Shown here piece after piece: positions 59,511 to 64,000 of a stretch of 64,000 nucleotides of DNA (position 1 is the stretch's first letter; every line of letters begins with the position of its first letter). Below the pieces are notes generated by a model. It saw only the letters and a program-made list of their open reading frames with translations. It made no database searches and was not told the origin of the DNA. Origin of the DNA: Sclerurus mexicanus (taxonomy: Eukaryota > Chordata > Aves > Passeriformes > Furnariidae); contig VWZF01004021.1 of assembly GCA_013396755.1 (NCBI GenBank), positions 798,532-862,531 on the forward strand, written 5' to 3'. Position numbers and translations under genes: made by a program.

Positions 59511-59690
59511 TAGAATCATTGAGGTCGAAAAATCCCTCCGAGATCATCAAGCCCAACCACTAAACCAGCACTGCCAGGTCCACCCCAAGCACCACATCTA
59601 CCTGTGTTTTGAACACTTCCAGGAACGACGATTCCACAACTTCTCTGGGCAGCCTGTCAATCCCAGCAATCACCAGTTCAGGCACTGCAT
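59511..59690 (-). mobile_element. CR1 LINE fragment, antisense, second subfamily
   Basis: Antisense CR1 fragment of the same subfamily as 38124-38445: 'tagaatcattgaggtcgaaa', 'gagatcatcaagcccaacca', 'ctaaaccagcactgccaggt', 'aagcaccacatctacctgtg' and 'acttctctgggcagcctgtc'. The last 30 bp (to 59690) are diverged. The plus-strand start keeps a 'tagaatcat' remnant of the octamer tail. Confidence 0.92.
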
Positions 59691-62600
59691 TCTCCTCTCC
59701 CTGCTACAGAGGTGCCAGTCCTAAAGTTAAACAGGACCAACTCCTTGCTCCAGCCCAGTGCCAGCTCCTTCACTCCACCCCTGAAAGCTTTGCTGGCACT
59801 TTTAATGAACACGAGAACGAGTCCTGACTCTGCAGGCAGGATGCGACCAGACGTGGAGCTCCCACAGCAGAGGCTGATATTACTCTGGCTGTGGGAGCAG
59901 CCCAGGTTGGAGAAGAGGCAGATCTGGCAGCAGAAAGCATGAGAAGCCCCTGCTTAGGCCTGCTGTGCTTCAGCCCAGGACACAGCAACAGCCATGCTGA
60001 ATCAAGAACCACATCACACAAAGCAACCCCAGCAGCAGAGCAGGTTGAACTTTTCCATTGGATGTTATGGATCCATAATCATCCCTGTCAGCACTGCAAT
60101 GGCAATCGAGGCTGGATCATCAGCTTCCACATTACCTTAAAGGTGAAACGAAATGTTAAAAAAAGTAATTGAAAAGGCTCTTTCCACCTTCTTTTACCCA
60201 GGAATAAATCTGAGTAACTCAGAGAAGCTGCTGCCGAATGAGCAAACAATTAGATCACATAGTCCTGCAGATGCAAGATCTTTAATAGGTTTTTAAACAG
60301 TCCTTACCCAGTGACCTTTAAACAATTTGCACTTACCATGTGTAAATTCATTATTTCCTAAAATGTTTTAATTTTGTAATTAACTTGGATGCACTACTCG
60401 CATTCAGTGCGGATTCAGAATAAAACTGGGTGCTACTGAAGGTTCTCTCAATTTATCAGGTTGGCTGTATGAGAAAAGGGGCTTTTCCCCCAGAGGCTGC
60501 GCTGCCCAAACCTTCCCCCACCCTGCAATGACCTGGCCTAACAACCCTTCCCTCCATCCCAACATGCTCCCAGCTGTGCTCAGGTCCTGCCTGCTGGGCA
60601 CAACATCTGCACGAGTGTCCTGGTGCCAGCAGGGACAATGCGTTCCAGGAAAAAACAGAGTTTATGGTGCCTGCTCGCCTGTGGCACGGTTCTCTTTGGT
60701 GTTTGTTAGGTCTCCCCCTTCCAGCCCACCGTTTCTCCTGACAAGTTTTCCTGGGAATTTTAAGCCTTCCAGTTGCCTGTCAGGATGCACTTGAAACAGG
60801 TTCTGAAGTAGCTGGGGAAGCAAGGGGAGACATCATTTTCTCAGTTCCTGCTTTCCTAGGGAATTTCTGTGTGTCCAAAGGCCATCAGGGGCTTTCCAGA
60901 AGAGCCAGCCCAGAGTCACATTTCAGCTGCTCAGGACACTGTTCCCGTGCCCACACCACGTTCCCGGGGTGAGTGTTCAAGTTAAGATCAAGCACACGGG
61001 ATGCCACAAAACCCTGCTGCTCCTCCCTGCACAGGTTCCCTCGTGCTCCCCTGCATCGTGCTGGGCCTCCTGCTCCTCACTGAATCCCCTGCCACCTTCC
61101 CCACCACATTGGAGACCTCCTAAGTCCCTGAGGAGCAGCTGGGCAGAAGTCCCTCCTTCCTGAATGCTCTATGTGTTGTAAAGAAATACAACACCCACAA
61201 CAAGAACAAAGAAGGCAGACAGGCAATACCCATCGCTGCCAACACCGGGCAAAGTGAGGCTGGAGCTGTGGGAAGCACCCGCTGACCTCAACACACTCCT
61301 TTTATCCCCCGATGCCTTTGCAGGAAGGGGCTCTCACGCATCTCCCAAGGCGCCCATAGAAACTCGGCTTCCAGGTAAAGACGGAAAAAACCCGACCTAG
61401 TAAAACCTGCTGCGTTTGAATCCCTGCAACTTCTTAGTAAAACAGTCTCAAGTTTCCCACTCCCCGCCAAGCCCTCGGCAGCTGAACACCTGCACGCTCC
61501 ATCTGTGCCTCCCTTCGCACATCACCTCCTGCTTCAATCACTCGCCACCAACCTGTCCCTCTCTGCTGCCTCCACGCTCCTTGTCTCTCCAGACCTGATG
61601 GGACCAAAGCACTCCAGTCTGCACACTCTGATTTCAAATCTGCTGCACGGTGTGACCTTGGGAAAAACAAGCACTTTCCAGCAAGCTGCTTGTCTGTGTT
61701 CTTCACGGGGGTTTTTTATCTATAAAAACTGGTGCTGCTGTTTCCTTGGCACTTGGAGAAAAACTGAAAGCTCCAGCACGAGGAGAAGTTAGAAAGGGGA
61801 AGGGGCATCCTCAGTTGTGCTCTTGTAATTCGGTGCTTATTAAAGAATACAAGGTTCTGGGAGGTCTAGACAGGGACAAGAAGAATTGGGCAGAGATGGA
61901 AAATGTAACCTTTGATGAGTGACAAGTGAGGTTATACGGATGAATACTAATGAGGAAGTTTGAATAATTCATGTCTGGGGTTCAAGGTAAAATGGTTTAA
62001 CCTGAGACCTTCATAGTTGTGCTGTCTTGCTGGCCTCAGGAATATTATCTCAAAGAACAGGATCTGAACATAACCCAGGTTTTAGATGTTAATTTGTCCA
62101 GAGGTATATTAAAAAAAAAGAAATCACAGCTCACTCACAGGTGTCTAAAAATTGCAGCACAAGCACAGCAGGTCGGATGACTTTCCTCCCACCCATCAAT
62201 GCCCATCAGTGTTTGCACCAGCAGAACGGGTCAGCATTGAAATCCAAAGAAAACCTGGACCACGAATTCTCACAAAGGGCTTAAAAACCAGTCTGGAGGA
62301 GTTTTGATCACAATTCTCCATATCACAAAGGAAAACACATCTCTTAAGGGAAGGTGATTTATCTCCCCAAGCTCTTCCCAGGAAGAGCCCAGTTTAGAAA
62401 CTGGGCGCAGTTTCAAAATTTAGGATTGCATTTTATCCTGTTCCATCTTCTGCCTTGCCAAGTCCTTCACAACACTCGTTTGAGATCTTGGAATAGACTT
62501 ATACCTTTCGACAGAGTCCCAATTAACCAGTCCTCCGAGAGAAAAACCTCTGTTCCTTCAGGAATAAACCTGGACAACCACCAAAGTTATTTTTGACTCT

Positions 62601-64000
62601 ACTGAAACGTGTTGGTACAAATTCCACTTTCACACATAAGCCTTTCAAGTGATATAAAAAATGACAACAAGTGATATAAACTGGGAAGCAGCAGCCACTG
62701 AGGGCATCAGGAAAAACTCTCTCTCGCCAGGCAGGAGATAAATCCAACATTATAAATTAACACCATAAATATTACACACATTTGCAGTGATTTATACACT
62801 TATTTTATCTAAGCCAGGCATTTCTTGCTTTCTAAGGAGGGAGAAGGATAACCAAAGGATACCCATCCATCCCAGCTGCTGCTGCATCCCAAAATTTCTG
62901 CTTGCCTGTTACAATAATGCCACAGAGCTCTCCAGGGGTTTTTATCTGCAGATCACCACATGCTTACACAAATGTCAATAAATTGGAGGTTTGTCCTCAA
63001 GGCAAATTTGTCTCGTTCAGTCTGGTGTTTCTGTGCTTCTGCTACACTTGGCCATCAGAATTGCAATGCAGCTGCCGTGCCAAGAAGCTGTAAAACCCAG
63101 ACATGTCTGTCTGTGCCTTCCTTGCTTTTATCCTTCCTTCCTCTCTTGCAAACTTCACATCACCTTTTATACTTTATCATTGTGCTGCATAATCTCCGTC
63201 TCTGCAGAGTTGCCGGTGCCTAATACAAAATCTAAAATATTGCACTGCGCACCCATGCAAGAGGCCAATTTTCATTGATCAGATATTCAGAAGAGGCGGT
63301 GCTCTGTTATAATCAAAGCTCAGAAACCAGAGCATGAGGAAAAAAACCCAGCCGTGATGAAGTTTCACTGCGTGACGTGCTGAAAAAGTTCCCCCAGGAA
63401 AATCTCAGTGCTTGGCTCAGAGCAGCCATCAGCTGGCTCCTGGGGCTGGCCACGCTCTGCACTTTTAGCACAAAGAGCAGCAGCAGTGAATACCCATCCC
63501 TACCCGCTGCCATCAGGAGCCCTCAATCCTGCACAGGAGGCACCCTCGGCAGCAGCAATGCGCTGCGGGGATGAGCTGTTGCAACCGCCCGCTGCAGAAA
63601 AGTAGCTTGGAGATGTAGGAAGTGGTGCTTTTATTTTTGCAAACGTGGTTTAATCCCACCGTGCAACAGCCAAGAGGGTGAGAAGTAGCTACGAATGTCT
63701 CCAGAGGCACCGAACTTGGTCAGGAGAGGACCCGGAGCATCCCCCACCTGCCAGCCTGGAGGAACTGAGTTGTGCTCAGACATGCTCTTAAATTAATGGT
63801 TTAATTCTTTTATTAAATATGCCCACACCACTTGATTCGTGCCTTTCGTTTCTGAAGCTTCCAGTTTGGCAACAGAGGACAGTCAGACCTTAAGAACAGA
63901 GAAATCACAGGCTCACATTTGGCACGTGCAGGGCAGGATGACCCAAGATGTTCCCTTGAAGCGTTCCTATTTCAAAAGTGGCCTTTCCCTCTACCACACC
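59691..64000. other. Unique non-coding sequence
   Basis: No gene supported. AT-rich sequence at 60270-60420 contains TGACCTTT, a nuclear-receptor half-site on the other strand. A 51-bp interval at 61324-61374 is flanked by splice-like signals. CAAGTGATATAAA is repeated at 62646-62658 and 62668-62680. No transposon or structured RNA recognised. Confidence 0.56.

Noticed and set aside
1..64000. tRNA, rRNA, CRISPR, bacterial operons, LTR retroelements
   Set aside because: No tRNA A/B-box pair, rRNA stretch, spaced direct-repeat array, or paired LTRs were recognisable by eye. Diverged solo LTRs cannot be excluded without a repeat library.

Overview
The window looks like avian nuclear DNA, most likely a songbird or another neoavian. 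The main evidence is at least 13 short, 5'-truncated copies of the CR1 non-LTR retrotransposon. They carry the typical bird CR1 3' tail (the 'ggtcccttccaaccc' block, in one copy followed by the attctatg-type octamer at 2061-2077). No Alu, L1, bacterial operon, long microsatellite or CRISPR array was seen. This identification comes from recognising the repeats by eye, not from a search.

I find no protein-coding gene that I can support. Every open frame is short, most start in arbitrary places, and the longest (265 codons, 32034-32831) runs through a CR1 copy and a CpG-rich patch. I see no recognisable protein domain, no rRNA and no convincing tRNA. The window is best read as intergenic sequence or the inside of a very long intron.

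Layout. Positions 1-6900: unique sequence, three CR1 copies, and a CpG-enriched patch with clustered GATA sites (about 2506-2985). 6900-15700: no recognisable CR1; instead a palindrome/tandem element (9275-9318), a G-run (11588-11613), two AT-rich blocks that look like conserved non-coding elements (CNEs; 11697-12130, 12340-12930), a REST/RE1-like site (13188-13208) and a third CNE-like block (15030-15480). 15700-31000: two CR1 copies plus a faint possible relic, and long unique stretches with a 12-kb CR1-poor interval that carries HNF1-like, octamer and palindromic motifs. 31000-38500: the most CR1-dense part (five copies, plus one just upstream at 30914), a CpG-island-like patch (32411-32790) and CNE-like blocks at 33541-33740 and 35460-35780. 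38500-55100: repeat-poor again, with a 70-bp near-perfect hairpin (38742-38812), a 75-bp-period duplication (45863-45975) and three CNE-like blocks (41880-42240, 49690-50040, 50380-50780). 55100-64000: two CR1 copies and otherwise unremarkable sequence, with one short interval flanked by splice-like signals (61324-61374).

Taken together, this looks like a regulatory gene desert: AT-rich motif-dense blocks separated by neutral sequence and old CR1 fragments. The CNE calls rest on composition and motif density only and need a cross-species alignment. I found no clear new biological system. The oddest single structures are the 38.7-kb hairpin, the 28.48-kb and 33.70-kb palindromes and the two CpG-rich patches.
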